Shown: positions 1 to 8,483 of the stretch, one piece after another | How positions within the stretch are numbered: position 1 is the first letter of the stretch | Layout of the letters: each line of letters starts with the position of its first letter | DNA from: Rhodococcus rhodnii NBRC 100604 | GTDB lineage: Bacteria; Actinomycetota; Actinomycetes; Mycobacteriales; Mycobacteriaceae | NCBI RefSeq assembly: GCF_001894925.1 | Contig: NZ_BCXD01000001.1 | Location: 310,001 to 374,000 of the forward strand | Direction: 5' to 3' | DNA: 64,000 nt | Position numbers and translations under genes: made by a program | The notes under the pieces: model-generated | What the model was told of the DNA's origin: nothing | Seen by the model: only the letters and a program-made list of their open reading frames with translations | Databases searched by the model: none

Positions 1-1563
1 TCAGCGGCGGCGCGACTTCTTTCGCGGCGGGGGCAGTGCACCCTCGGCCCGCAACCGAGCCGCGTGCTCGGCGAGCGCCTCGACGAGCGGCCCGATCTGC
101 GCCGTCTCCGGCTGCACGTCCACGCGCAGCCCGAACTCCACGGCCGTCTCGGCGGTCTTGGGGCCGATGCACGCGACGAGGGTCCGGGCGTGCGGCTTGC
201 CCGCGATACCGACGAGATTGCGGACGGTGGACGACGACGTGAAGCACACGGCGTCGAAGCCACCAGTCTTGATCATCTCGCGGGTCTCGGCTGGCGGCGG
301 CGAGGCGCGCACCGTGCGGTACGCCGTCACGTCGTCGATCTCCCAGCCGCGCTCACGCAGCCCCTCGGCGAGGGTTTCCGTAGCGATGTCCGCGCGCGGC
401 AACAGGATTCGGTTCACCGGATCGAAGACGTCGTCGTAGGGCGCGAACTCGGCGAGCAGGCCCTCGCTCGACTGCTCCCCCGACGGGACGAGCTCGGGAT
501 TGATACCGAACGAGCGGACCTTGTCCGCCGTCGCCTGCCCGACGCACGCGATCTTCACGCCCGAGAACGCACGGGCATCGAGCCCGAACTCCTCGAACTT
601 CTCCCACACGGCACGCACCGCGTTGGTCGAGGTGAACACGACCCACTGGTAGCGGCCGTCCACGAGGCCCTTGACGGCACGCTCCATCTGCGCGGGGCTG
701 CGCGGCGGCTCGACGGAGATCGTCGGCACCTCGATGGGGATCGCACCGTGCGTGACGAGACGATCGCTCATCTCCCCCGCCTGGTCCTTCGTGCGCGGCA
801 CGAGCACCTTCCAGCCGTACAGCGCGCGCGACTCCCACCAGGAGAGCTTGCCGCGCTGCGACACGACCTTGCCGATGGTCACGACGAGCGGACCGACGAG
901 TTCGGAGCCCGCGTCGTTGAGCGTCGCGAGCGTCGCCTCGACGGTGCGCTGCTGACGCGTCGTGCCGTTGACGGTGATCGCGGCCGGCGTCTGCGGTGCG
1001 AGGCCGTGCTCCACGAGCGCGCTCGCCGTCTCGGCGAGGTGCCCCGCCGTCGCGTGCAGGACGAGCGGCCCCGGTGCGGCCGCGAGCGCCGCCCAGTCGA
1101 CCTCGCCGCGCACGTCGGCCTCGGTGTGATCGGAGCCGAGTGCCATGCCCGCGTAGGCGGGAACCGCCGACGCCGACGGCAGGCCCGGCAGGACCTCGAA
1201 CGCCACCTGCGTGCGCGAGACCGCGGTGACCTCGGCGATCACCGAGTCCGTCGTGAGCGGATCGCCCGCCACGAGCCGCACGACGTCGTGACCGTTCTTC
1301 GCCTCGGCGACGAGCGTCTTGGCGACGTCCGCGGGCTCGCCCAGTGCGGGACGCACCTCGGCGATCGCCTCGCCGGTCTCCTCGTCGCAGCCGAGTGCGG
1401 TTCCGGCGAGCGCGACGACGGACTTGTCGACGTCCGGGTCCGTGTAGGCGAGCGATGCGTTCGCGAGCGCGTCACGAGCACGCACGGTGAGCAGCGCCGG
1501 GTCGCCGGGCCCGGATCCGACGAACAGGATCCGTCCCGGGGTGTTCTTGCGAACTCGGCTCAT
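1..1563 (-). CDS. hemD: Uroporphyrinogen-III synthase fused to a divergent SUMT-like methyltransferase domain
   Basis: 520 residues. The C-terminal half (about residues 255-500) looks like HemD, which closes hydroxymethylbilane to uroporphyrinogen III in the cytosol. The N-terminal half (about 9-250) has the tetrapyrrole-methylase fold signature (VGSGPGDPALLT), but the usual GGDP/GRGGEE stretch of SUMT enzymes is degenerate here (LVAGDPLTTDSV), so methyltransferase activity is doubtful. The same fusion is known from mycobacterial HemD (Rv0511). It is the last gene seen of the rex-hemA-hemC-hemD operon, with 117 bp between it and hemC. The ATG at 1563 begins the conserved MSRVRKNTPGRI stretch; an in-frame upstream extension has no family match. 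hemB would be expected beyond the left edge. The basic tail PPPRKKSRRR is unusual but harmless. Confidence 0.93.
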   Translation of the reverse strand: MSRVRKNTPGRILFVGSGPGDPALLTVRARDALANASLAYTDPDVDKSVVALAGTALGCDEETGEAIAEVRPALGEPADVAKTLVAEAKNGHDVVRLVAGDPLTTDSVIAEVTAVSRTQVAFEVLPGLPSASAVPAYAGMALGSDHTEADVRGEVDWAALAAAPGPLVLHATAGHLAETASALVEHGLAPQTPAAITVNGTTRQQRTVEATLATLNDAGSELVGPLVVTIGKVVSQRGKLSWWESRALYGWKVLVPRTKDQAGEMSDRLVTHGAIPIEVPTISVEPPRSPAQMERAVKGLVDGRYQWVVFTSTNAVRAVWEKFEEFGLDARAFSGVKIACVGQATADKVRSFGINPELVPSGEQSSEGLLAEFAPYDDVFDPVNRILLPRADIATETLAEGLRERGWEIDDVTAYRTVRASPPPAETREMIKTGGFDAVCFTSSSTVRNLVGIAGKPHARTLVACIGPKTAETAVEFGLRVDVQPETAQIGPLVEALAEHAARLRAEGALPPPRKKSRRR

Positions 1564-1680
1564 CGGTGATTCTCCAGTGCGGTGGGTGGCTGTGCAGGAT
1601 GGTTCGGGGCGAGACGCGACGGCGAACGTTCGCCGCTGCGCGACGGCGGCCATCGTGTGGCCGCGCGCGGGGACCGGCGG

Positions 1681-2685
1681 TCAATCATCGGCGTCACCCC
1701 GTGCGGGATCGGGCTCGGTGCGCTCGGTCATCAGATCGCGAGCTCCCCGGTCGAGCAGATCGCGTGCGACTGCGCGCCCGAGGCCTGCCGGGTCGTCGAT
1801 GGTTCCGACGACGCTCGCGCGCAGGACCTCCGAGCCGTCGACGGCGGCGGCGGCGCCGCGTACCGACAGCTCCCAGACGGTGCGGCCGTCGTCGTCGAGC
1901 GACTCCACGACCTCCGCGAGCGCGCCGACCGGGGCCGTGCACCCCGCTTCGAGTTCCGCGAGGACGGCACGCTCGGCGACCACGGCGGCGCGTGTCGCGG
2001 GATCGTCGAGTTCGGCGAGCACCGACACGAGATCGGTGTCCTCGCTACGGCATTCGACGGCGAGCGCGCCCTGCGCCGGAGCCGGCAGCATCTGCACCGG
2101 ATCGAGCGCCTCGGTCACCTCGTCGAGCCTGCCGACCCGAGCGAGGCCCGCGCGGGCGACGACGACGGCGTCGAGCTCACCCGAGTGGACCTTGCCGACC
2201 CGCGTGTCGAGATTGCCCCGCAGCGGCAGGACCTCGAGGCCGAGGCCCAGTGCTCGCAGCTGCGAGGCGCGCCGCGGCGCGGACGTCCCGATCCGCGACC
2301 CCGCCGGCAGCTCGCCGAGGACGAGCCGGTCGCGGGCGACGAGCGCGTCACGCGGATCCTCGCGCGGCGGCACCGCGGCGATCGTGAAGCTCGGCTCCTG
2401 TGCCGTCGGAAGATCCTTGTACGAGTGCACCGCGACGTCCACGCGGCCGTCGGCCAGCGCCTCGCGCAGTTCGGCCGTGAAGACACCGACGCCGATCGTC
2501 TCGACGGGCGCCTGCGACTTGTCGCCCTTCGTCGTGATGATGACGAGTTCGGCGGGATGGCCGGCCTCGATCAGCGCATCGCGGACCGTCCCGGCCTGGG
2601 TCGTCGCGAGAACACTGCCACGGGTTCCGATCCGCAGCGTGCGTGTCGCAGCCCGGTCGCTCGTGGCCGCATCGGTCGTCGTCAC
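1681..2685 (-). CDS. hemC: Hydroxymethylbilane synthase (porphobilinogen deaminase)
   Basis: 334 residues, GTG start. It polymerises four porphobilinogen units into hydroxymethylbilane in the cytosol. Family landmarks are present: [11 protein letters not shown] near residue 17, HSYKDLPT near 87, RGNLDTR near 156, and LEAGCTAP with Cys249, the residue that carries the dipyrromethane cofactor. The GTG start overlaps the hemA stop by four bases (GTGA, 2682-2685), so translation is probably coupled. Length is normal for the family. It is the third gene of the Rex-controlled haem operon. Confidence 0.96.
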   Translation of the reverse strand: MTTTDAATSDRAATRTLRIGTRGSVLATTQAGTVRDALIEAGHPAELVIITTKGDKSQAPVETIGVGVFTAELREALADGRVDVAVHSYKDLPTAQEPSFTIAAVPPREDPRDALVARDRLVLGELPAGSRIGTSAPRRASQLRALGLGLEVLPLRGNLDTRVGKVHSGELDAVVVARAGLARVGRLDEVTEALDPVQMLPAPAQGALAVECRSEDTDLVSVLAELDDPATRAAVVAERAVLAELEAGCTAPVGALAEVVESLDDDGRTVWELSVRGAAAAVDGSEVLRASVVGTIDDPAGLGRAVARDLLDRGARDLMTERTEPDPARGDADD

Positions 2686-4127
2686 TGCGTGTCCTCTCCG
2701 TCCGTGGTGTCGTCGAGCAGGAAGTGCCGCAGCCGCGGATCCTCTCCTGCGACGAAACGATCCGCGAGATCGATCATCTCGCCTGTCGGGTCCGATGTCT
2801 TCGCTACTGCCGCAACGGTTCCCGGTTCCAGCTCGAAGAGCTCGCGCAGCGCCTGCGCGTACGTGTCGCCGCCGGGCGAGACCGCGAGCTGCTTGACGCG
2901 CACCGTCGGCGCGTGCAGGAGCTTGTCGACGACGCGGCGCACCGTGCGCGCCACCTCGCCGCGCTGCGGATCGTCCAGGTCGGGCAGGCGGGTCTCGAGT
3001 CGCAGCAGCTCCGCTTCCACGACCTCGGCGGCGCGCTGCCGCAGCGCCGCGACGGTGGGCGTGATCTCGGCGAGCCGCTGGCCCTGCAGATACCCCGCGA
3101 GTTCCTGCGAGACGATGCCGCGTGCGGCCTTCTCGTCGGCTCCCGCCGCGTGCGCACCGGGATCGCGCTGCAGCGACTCCATGTCGAGCACCGTCACCGA
3201 CGGCAGTCCCGCGACCGCGGGTTCGACGTCGCGCGGCAGACCGAGATCGCAGATCACGAGCGGATTCCCGCCGTCGACGTCGACGGCGCCGTCGCTCTGC
3301 ACGGCACGCTGCGCGAGCGCGCGGTGGGCATCGGCGAGCGTGACGACGGCACCCACCGCGCCGGTACACGTGACGAGGACGTCCGCGAGCCCGACTGCCT
3401 GCGGCAACTCGTCGAGATCGACTGCGTGGGCGTCGATTCCGTTCGAGCGCGCGGTCTCCGCGAGGTTCTCCGCACGCTCACGGGTGCGGTTGACGACGAC
3501 GATGCTTCCGATGCCTGCACGCGACAGGTGCGCGACGGCGAGACCGCCCATCGCACCGGCACCGAGCACGACGGCCGTGCGACCCGCGAGCGAGCCGAGG
3601 ACGCCTGCGGCACGATCGAGCGCCACCGACACGACGGACGAACCGGCCGAGTCGATCCCGGTCTCGGTGTGAACACGCTTGCCGACGCGCAGCGCCTGCT
3701 GCGCGAGCTCGTGGAGGGTGCGGCCCGCGGCCTGCTGGGAGTCCGCCGCGGCATAGGCCGACCGGATCTGGCCGAGGATCTGCTGCTCGCCGACGACCAT
3801 CGAGTCCAGTCCGCTCGCGACCGCGAACAGGTGCTCGGCCGCCGCCTCGCTGTACCGAACGTAGGTGTGGCGGTGCAACTCCGAGAGTTCGACTCCCGAG
3901 TGCTCCGCGAGCGCCGTCGCGACCTCGGTCAGCGCGCCGTGGAACGCGTCGACGACCGTGTAGATCTCGATGCGGTTGCACGTCGAGACGATCATCGCCT
4001 CCGAGATGTGCTCCGAGTCGAGCAGCCTGTCGGTGAGCTTCGGGCGATCGCTGTCGGCGATCGCGACGCGCTCGAGCACCGGGACCGGGGCGGTCCGGTG
4101 CGAAATCCCGACGAGAAGGACACTCAC
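2682..4127 (-). CDS. hemA: Glutamyl-tRNA reductase
   Basis: 481 residues, GTG start. NADPH-dependent reduction of glutamyl-tRNA to glutamate-1-semialdehyde is the committed step of C5-pathway haem synthesis. The catalytic Cys is at position 50 in the motif STCNRIEIY, and GISHRTAPV opens the protein. The NADP-binding segment [16 protein letters not shown] lies near the middle, followed by the dimerisation helix region. The start overlaps the rex stop by four bases (GTGA, 4124-4127) and the stop overlaps hemC in the same way, giving a tightly coupled operon. Transcription probably depends on Rex and hence on the NADH/NAD+ ratio. Confidence 0.97.
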   Translation of the reverse strand: MSVLLVGISHRTAPVPVLERVAIADSDRPKLTDRLLDSEHISEAMIVSTCNRIEIYTVVDAFHGALTEVATALAEHSGVELSELHRHTYVRYSEAAAEHLFAVASGLDSMVVGEQQILGQIRSAYAAADSQQAAGRTLHELAQQALRVGKRVHTETGIDSAGSSVVSVALDRAAGVLGSLAGRTAVVLGAGAMGGLAVAHLSRAGIGSIVVVNRTRERAENLAETARSNGIDAHAVDLDELPQAVGLADVLVTCTGAVGAVVTLADAHRALAQRAVQSDGAVDVDGGNPLVICDLGLPRDVEPAVAGLPSVTVLDMESLQRDPGAHAAGADEKAARGIVSQELAGYLQGQRLAEITPTVAALRQRAAEVVEAELLRLETRLPDLDDPQRGEVARTVRRVVDKLLHAPTVRVKQLAVSPGGDTYAQALRELFELEPGTVAAVAKTSDPTGEMIDLADRFVAGEDPRLRHFLLDDTTDGEDTQ

Positions 4128-4966
4128 GGCGCGATCACCGATCCGTTCCGGGAGACAGGGGACGGCGACACTGCCGGCCCGGGGAACCGAACACGGGACG
4201 ACGACGCAGGCGCCGTCCCGGCATCGTCGAGCGACGACGCCGTGGCGGCGCCGTCCTCGTGATGCCCGTTGCGGATGCCGTGGAAGGACAGCACCTGCAA
4301 TTCCGCCGCGAGGTCGACGACCCGGAGCTCGACGCCGCCGGGAACCTCGACCTGCACGGGCGAGAAACTCATGATGCGGCGCAGCCCCGCCGCGACCAGT
4401 GCGTCGCACACGATCTGCGCGGCGCTGTCCGGGGTCGCGACGACGCCGATCGTCGCTTCGAACTCGGCGCACGACGCCGCGAGCACGTCGAGATGACGCA
4501 CCGTCACCGCACCGACCGCCGTCCCCACGAGTGCGGGATCGGTGTCGAACAGCCCGACGACGGGGAACCCGCGCCCCGCGAACCCGCCGTAACCGGCGAG
4601 GGCGCGGCCGAGATTGCCGGCACCCACGATCACGACGCGGTGGCCGCGCTCGAGCCCGAGTGCCGACTCGATGCGGGCGCGCAGGCGGCGCACGTCGTAA
4701 CCGACGCCGCGAACACCGTTGGGGCCGAGGAACGACAGATCCTTGCGAAGCTTCGCCGATCCCACTCCGGAGGCGTCGGCGAGTTCTCCGCTCGACACGA
4801 TCGCGATACCGCTGTCGGCCATCGCTTCGAGGACCCGCAGATACGACGCGAGGCGCGTCACCGTAGCCTGGGGAATGTCCCGTTGAGTCTGATCACCGGA
4901 GGAACGATCACCCGACGCAGCGGCGACGGCGGGTGTCGTCCCGCGCGTCCGATGCTGCTGCGTCAC
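4124..4966 (-). CDS. rex: Redox-sensing transcriptional repressor Rex
   Basis: 280 residues. An N-terminal winged helix (about 30-95, containing [20 protein letters not shown]) precedes a Rossmann NADH-binding domain with GAGNLG at 115-120. Rex proteins release DNA when NADH rises. The GTG at 4966 is chosen over an upstream ATG (4999) because a GAGGAG Shine-Dalgarno lies at the right distance before it. The gene heads rex-hemA-hemC-hemD, as in Streptomyces coelicolor, where Rex represses its own operon. A matching Rex operator lies about 85 bp upstream (5050-5067). The C-terminal tail past about residue 235 is low-complexity and not part of the Rex fold. Confidence 0.95.
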   Translation of the reverse strand: MTQQHRTRGTTPAVAAASGDRSSGDQTQRDIPQATVTRLASYLRVLEAMADSGIAIVSSGELADASGVGSAKLRKDLSFLGPNGVRGVGYDVRRLRARIESALGLERGHRVVIVGAGNLGRALAGYGGFAGRGFPVVGLFDTDPALVGTAVGAVTVRHLDVLAASCAEFEATIGVVATPDSAAQIVCDALVAAGLRRIMSFSPVQVEVPGGVELRVVDLAAELQVLSFHGIRNGHHEDGAATASSLDDAGTAPASSSRVRFPGPAVSPSPVSRNGSVIAP

Positions 4967-5049
4967 GTGGTGGCTCCTCGTCCGAGCGGCCGTTACCACG
5001 GCCGCTACTCACGATTGTCCGGGGGATTCGTTCACACCACGGTAACCGC

Positions 5050-5067
5050 TTGTGAACGCCCGCACAA
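5050..5067. promoter_or_regulatory. Rex operator (ROP) upstream of rex-hemACD
   Basis: The 18-mer TTGTGAACGCCCGCACAA matches the Rex consensus TTGTGAA-N4-TTCACAA at 12 of 14 specified positions. It lies between the rex start and the glutaredoxin-like gene, where an autoregulatory operator would sit. A further TTCACA half-site occurs at 5031-5036. The match is seen in the sequence; binding is inferred. Confidence 0.75.
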
Positions 5068-5136
5068 AGTCGTCTCGTGCCGTCGTTACCGGTCCCGACC
5101 TGCGAAGCGGCCGGAACGGGGCGACTTAGGTCGCCC

Positions 5137-5448
5137 TTACTTGCGGAGATCCCGACGAAGGCGCTCGACATCGACCTCCCAATAACCGTGCTCTCGGCCG
5201 TCGACTAGCACAACCGGCAGCCGGTCGCCGAATTCTGCACGTAGACCGGGTCGCGACGAGGCCTCCTCGTCCACGTCGACGATCTCGAACCGGAACGGCT
5301 CCTCCTCGCGGAGTGCGAGCAATTCGGCTTTCGCGCCCTCGCACGCACCACACCCCGCCCTAGTGAGAAGAGTCACGAGATGCTCACGGCCCTGCGGGTC
5401 CGTGACTGCCTCGTCACCTTCGCTACGGGACGCTCGATCGTCGGTCAT
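5137..5448 (-). CDS. Glutaredoxin-like (DUF836-type) thiol-disulfide protein
   Basis: 103 residues with a thioredoxin fold pattern. The active-site-like motif CGAC (Cys33, Cys36) follows the first strand, and LPVVLVDGRE carries the cis-Pro expected in glutaredoxins. A strong GGAAGGAGG Shine-Dalgarno sits 7 bases before the ATG. It lies just upstream of the haem operon in the same direction, as does Rv0508 in M. tuberculosis. It may supply electrons to, or protect thiols in, a partner that the sequence does not identify. The 170 bp to rex contains the Rex operator, so rex probably has its own promoter. Confidence 0.85.
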   Translation of the reverse strand: MTDDRASRSEGDEAVTDPQGREHLVTLLTRAGCGACEGAKAELLALREEEPFRFEIVDVDEEASSRPGLRAEFGDRLPVVLVDGREHGYWEVDVERLRRDLRK

Positions 5449-5495
5449 GGCGATGTCCTCCTTCCGGCCTGATGCGGCACCGGCCCGAAACCGGA

Positions 5496-5508
5496 CGATA
5501 GGCTATCG
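5496..5508. promoter_or_regulatory. Divergent promoter region with a 13-bp palindrome
   Basis: CGATAG-G-CTATCG is a perfect palindrome between the divergent glutaredoxin-like and phosphatase genes. Its core contains TAGGCT, a TANNNT-type -10 for the rightward gene. Promoter use and any bound protein are inferred. Confidence 0.4.
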
Positions 5509-5540
5509 GCGGACTCGGGACCCGGAGGCAGCCGCCATCC

Positions 5541-6557
5541 GTGAGCGCCGCGAAACCGGCGCGACCGAGCGAGACGACGGAGGTGCGGGTGCCTGCACGA
5601 TCACTGCCGAGCGAAGTGAGTACCGCGCTCGCCGGACTGATCCGGCCCGGCCGCCGACGCGCCGCGAATCCGCTCGGCCCCAGCGAGGCCGAGGTACGCG
5701 CGAACGTCGCGGGTGAGGCCAGCGCCGACGCCGCGTACGCGATCCACGAGGCGGAGACGCCCACCGACGTCGTCGACGTTCCGCTCGACCTCACGGCTGC
5801 GGCTTTCTTCGACGTCGACAACACGATGGTGCAGGGCGCCTCGATCGTGCACTTCGCCCGCGGGCTCGCAGCGCGCGACTACCTCAAGACCTCCGACCTG
5901 GTCGACTTCGCGTGGAAGCAGGTCAAGTTCCGGGTCACCGGCAAGGAGAACAGCGACGACGTCGCACAGGGACGAGACAAGGCGCTGTCGTTCGTCGCCG
6001 GTCGCTCGACCTCGGAGCTCGCACGTCTGGGCGAGGAGATCTTCGACGAGGTCATCGTCGACAAGATCTGGCCCGGCACCCGCGCACTCGCCCAGATGCA
6101 TCTCGACGCCGGCCAGCAGGTGTGGCTCGTGACCGCGACGCCCGTCGAGCTCGCGCAGGTCATCGCGAAGCGGCTCGGACTCACCGGCGCGCTCGGGACC
6201 GTCGCCGAGAGCGAGGACGGCGTCTTCACGGGCCGCCTCGTCGGCGACATCCTGCACGGCCTCGGCAAAGCACACGCCGTGCGGGCCCTCGCGGTCCGTG
6301 AGGGGCTCAGCCTCGACCGCTGTGCCGCGTACTCCGACAGCTACAACGACGTGCCGATGCTCTCGCTCGTCGGCACGCCCGTCGCGATCAACCCCGACAC
6401 GGATCTTCGTGAGCTCGCGAAGAACCGCGGCTGGGAGATCCGCGACTTCCGTACGGGCCGCAAGGCCGCGAAGATCGGCGTCCCCACCGCGCTCGCGCTC
6501 GGTGCGGTCGGCGGCGCGGTCGGCGCCGTCGTCGCACGCCGACGCGACGGCCGGTAG
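5541..6557 (+). CDS. HAD-IB family phosphatase (SerB1-like)
   Basis: 338 residues, GTG start with GGAGG upstream. The HAD nucleophile motif DVDNT is at 91-95, motif II lies in VWLVTATP, and the metal-binding motif YSDSYNDVP follows a [11 protein letters not shown] segment. These are features of HAD-IB phosphatases such as phosphoserine phosphatase and the CicA/SerB1 group. An N-terminal extension of about 80 residues, low in conserved features, precedes the catalytic domain. A C-terminal Ala/Gly/Val hydrophobic stretch (about 310-330) ends in Arg-rich residues and could touch the membrane. The substrate is unknown; the gene corresponds by position to M. tuberculosis serB1 (Rv0505c). Confidence 0.85.
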   Translation: MSAAKPARPSETTEVRVPARSLPSEVSTALAGLIRPGRRRAANPLGPSEAEVRANVAGEASADAAYAIHEAETPTDVVDVPLDLTAAAFFDVDNTMVQGASIVHFARGLAARDYLKTSDLVDFAWKQVKFRVTGKENSDDVAQGRDKALSFVAGRSTSELARLGEEIFDEVIVDKIWPGTRALAQMHLDAGQQVWLVTATPVELAQVIAKRLGLTGALGTVAESEDGVFTGRLVGDILHGLGKAHAVRALAVREGLSLDRCAAYSDSYNDVPMLSLVGTPVAINPDTDLRELAKNRGWEIRDFRTGRKAAKIGVPTALALGAVGGAVGAVVARRRDGR

Positions 6558-6578
6558 CCGCGAGCGTCGCCACCACCT

Positions 6579-7880
6579 TCACGCCACCCTCGGCGGGTGC
6601 GCGACAGGTCCGCCCGGTGGGTCGACGCCCGGTGGTGTGAAGGTCGGCCTGCCCCTCGGTGTCGAGGTGATCGTCCAGGCGCTGTGGTGAACATGGCGGT
6701 GGTGGGCGCCGCAGAGCAGCACCATGTTGTCGAGATCCGTCGGACCGCCGTCCGCCCAATGTGTGACGTGATGCGCCTCGCACCACGACGACGGGACCGG
6801 GCAGTTCGGAAACGCACACCCCCGGTCCCGGACAGTCAAGGCCCGACGCTGCGCCGGAGTCACGAGCCGTGTGGTGCGGCCCATGCTCAGCGGGACGCCG
6901 TTGTCGTCGACGACGATCGGCGTGACCTGCGCATCGCACGCCACCGCACGCGCCGTCTCCGGAGTGAGCGTGGCGCCCCACGGCGTCCACGGCAGACCGA
7001 CGCCATCGAGCAACGCCGTGATCGACACGCTCCTTCGCTCGGCGGCAGTATCCGCGCGACGTTCGAGATCACGCTGATTCACCAACACCGTCACGTGCGG
7101 CTTCTCACCCGCCTCCATCCCGGCAACGCCGGAATCGAGGAACCTGCGACACACCTCGACCAACGCATCCGCCCGCCGTTTCCGCGGCGACCTGCGATCC
7201 GGTGTTCCGTCCTCGGCAGGCTGCGGCGCCGACAGCTTCGACAACGCCGTCAACAGCACCTCACCCGACAGTGCATCGAAGTTCCCGTGCACCACCACCC
7301 GGCCATGCAGCGTGTGCGACACCGATAGGTGATTGACGTTGTCGCGTTCCCGCGTCGGCGGACCATCACTTTCGGCGTCCAGCCGAATCTCGAGCCGCTC
7401 CTTGGCTCGCCGCACCGACGCCGTGGTCGTCCCCGGACCCGGCACCGCCGCCGCCAACAACGCATCGCGGCAGAACTCGACCACCTTCGAATGCTCCTCG
7501 GGATCGGCCTCCGCCAGCGCTGCCAGCAGCGACGGCGGCATCTCGAAGAAATCACAGATCAACTGCGCGTGTGTCGGCGACACCCGCTGCTCCGCAACAG
7601 CCGCAGCAACCTCCCGCTGCGAACGCAGACTCACCGCAAGGTTCACCACACGCCGCGCCTCATGAACTTCGAGCATCGTCCGCGACGCCAACCACCACCC
7701 CGCATCCCGAAACCCGTCTTCACCCGAGATGCCGCGCTCGACCACCTCACCCATGAGCGCGATACCCCGCGCCTGCAGACGGGCGATCTCCGCGTACACA
7801 TCGAGCACCTCGCCACGCAGCTCGGCATCACCGAGCTGCCACGGCTCCCCGTGTGCTGTGTGTGAATCCCCCGACCCCAT
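6579..7880 (-). CDS. DUF222 / HNH endonuclease domain protein (13E12 repeat family)
   Basis: 433 residues. DUF222 covers about residues 20-330 and a C-terminal HNH nuclease domain about 345-405, with CAFPNCPV, CEAHHVTHWADGG and CGAHHRHVH supplying the zinc and catalytic residues. Actinobacterial genomes carry many copies of this family, and the mycobacterial 13E12 members are reported to be DNA-damage inducible. A near-perfect SOS box (7895-7910) ends 15 bp before the ATG, so LexA control is likely. The HNH residues appear intact. The target and cellular role are not known. The gene is not flanked by inverted repeats or a transposase. Confidence 0.88.
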   Translation of the reverse strand: MGSGDSHTAHGEPWQLGDAELRGEVLDVYAEIARLQARGIALMGEVVERGISGEDGFRDAGWWLASRTMLEVHEARRVVNLAVSLRSQREVAAAVAEQRVSPTHAQLICDFFEMPPSLLAALAEADPEEHSKVVEFCRDALLAAAVPGPGTTTASVRRAKERLEIRLDAESDGPPTRERDNVNHLSVSHTLHGRVVVHGNFDALSGEVLLTALSKLSAPQPAEDGTPDRRSPRKRRADALVEVCRRFLDSGVAGMEAGEKPHVTVLVNQRDLERRADTAAERRSVSITALLDGVGLPWTPWGATLTPETARAVACDAQVTPIVVDDNGVPLSMGRTTRLVTPAQRRALTVRDRGCAFPNCPVPSSWCEAHHVTHWADGGPTDLDNMVLLCGAHHRHVHHSAWTITSTPRGRPTFTPPGVDPPGGPVAHPPRVA

Positions 7881-7894
7881 GCGTCAAAGCTAGT

Positions 7895-7910
7895 TCGAAC
7901 ACCCGTTCGC
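7895..7910. promoter_or_regulatory. LexA (SOS) box before the DUF222-HNH gene
   Basis: TCGAACACCCGTTCGC matches the actinobacterial LexA consensus TCGAAC-N4-GTTCGA at 11 of 12 fixed positions. It lies 15 bp upstream of the ATG of the HNH gene, a position that would block transcription. Confidence 0.75.
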
Positions 7911-8000
7911 CACAAGACTCATTTCCGCAGTTGGGGATAACCGCGGAGCTGTGGACAACGCCCGTAACGCCACGTCGCGCCCGACCCTGTCGGACCGCCG

Positions 8001-8483
8001 TCACGGCCCGGAGATCCGGTCGACGCTTCGCGCCTCGATCGCCGCTCCGACATCCTCGATTCCCGTTCGCACGAGGTCGCCGTAGGCATCGTCGGCCAGG
8101 ACCGGGCCGTGCCGTCGTGCGTTCTCGAGATGCTCGCGGGCCGCATCGAACGATCCGAGCCTGCGATAGCCGTCGGCGACGTCGAGATGCAGCGACGGAA
8201 GAAATCCTGCGACGTGCAGGTATGCGTCGTGCTGCCGGACGCGCTCGTCCGTGATCGTGTCGGCGGCGTCCAGCGCACGGATGTCCCACACCAGCGCCTG
8301 CGCGGGATCGGGATACAGGTCGGCGAGGTAGTGGGCGAGCGTACAGCGGTGCAGCGGGGGTCCGATCGTCGCCCAGAGGTCGAGCAACGACTCGCGCGCC
8401 GGCCCTGCCGCTCCGTCGCGGCCTGCTGTGACCGCCTCCACGATGGCCGCCACCACCGGATCCCGGGTCTGGCCGTTCGTCAT
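8001..8483 (-). CDS. TPR-like helical protein, partner of the MerR-clamp gene
   Basis: 160 residues, all-helical in appearance. Segments such as TLAHYLADL, SLHLDVADGYRRLGSFDAAREHLENARRHG resemble degenerate tetratricopeptide repeats. No catalytic motif is evident. The ATG overlaps the stop of the MerR-clamp gene by four bases (ATGA, 8480-8483), so the two are translationally coupled and probably work together. I do not recognise a named family; the most that can be said is that it could bind proteins. Confidence 0.75.
   Translation of the reverse strand: MTNGQTRDPVVAAIVEAVTAGRDGAAGPARESLLDLWATIGPPLHRCTLAHYLADLYPDPAQALVWDIRALDAADTITDERVRQHDAYLHVAGFLPSLHLDVADGYRRLGSFDAAREHLENARRHGPVLADDAYGDLVRTGIEDVGAAIEARSVDRISGP

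Noticed and set aside
64-1569. Long plus-strand reading frame of about 500 codons opposite hemD
   Set aside because: High-GC shadow: antisense to a gene with clear motifs, Arg/Asp-rich and without any recognisable domain. Similar shadows across the window were dropped for the same reason.
6579-7880. Group II intron or homing endonuclease element
   Set aside because: The HNH domain is part of a DUF222 protein with its own SOS box; no intron or target duplication is visible.
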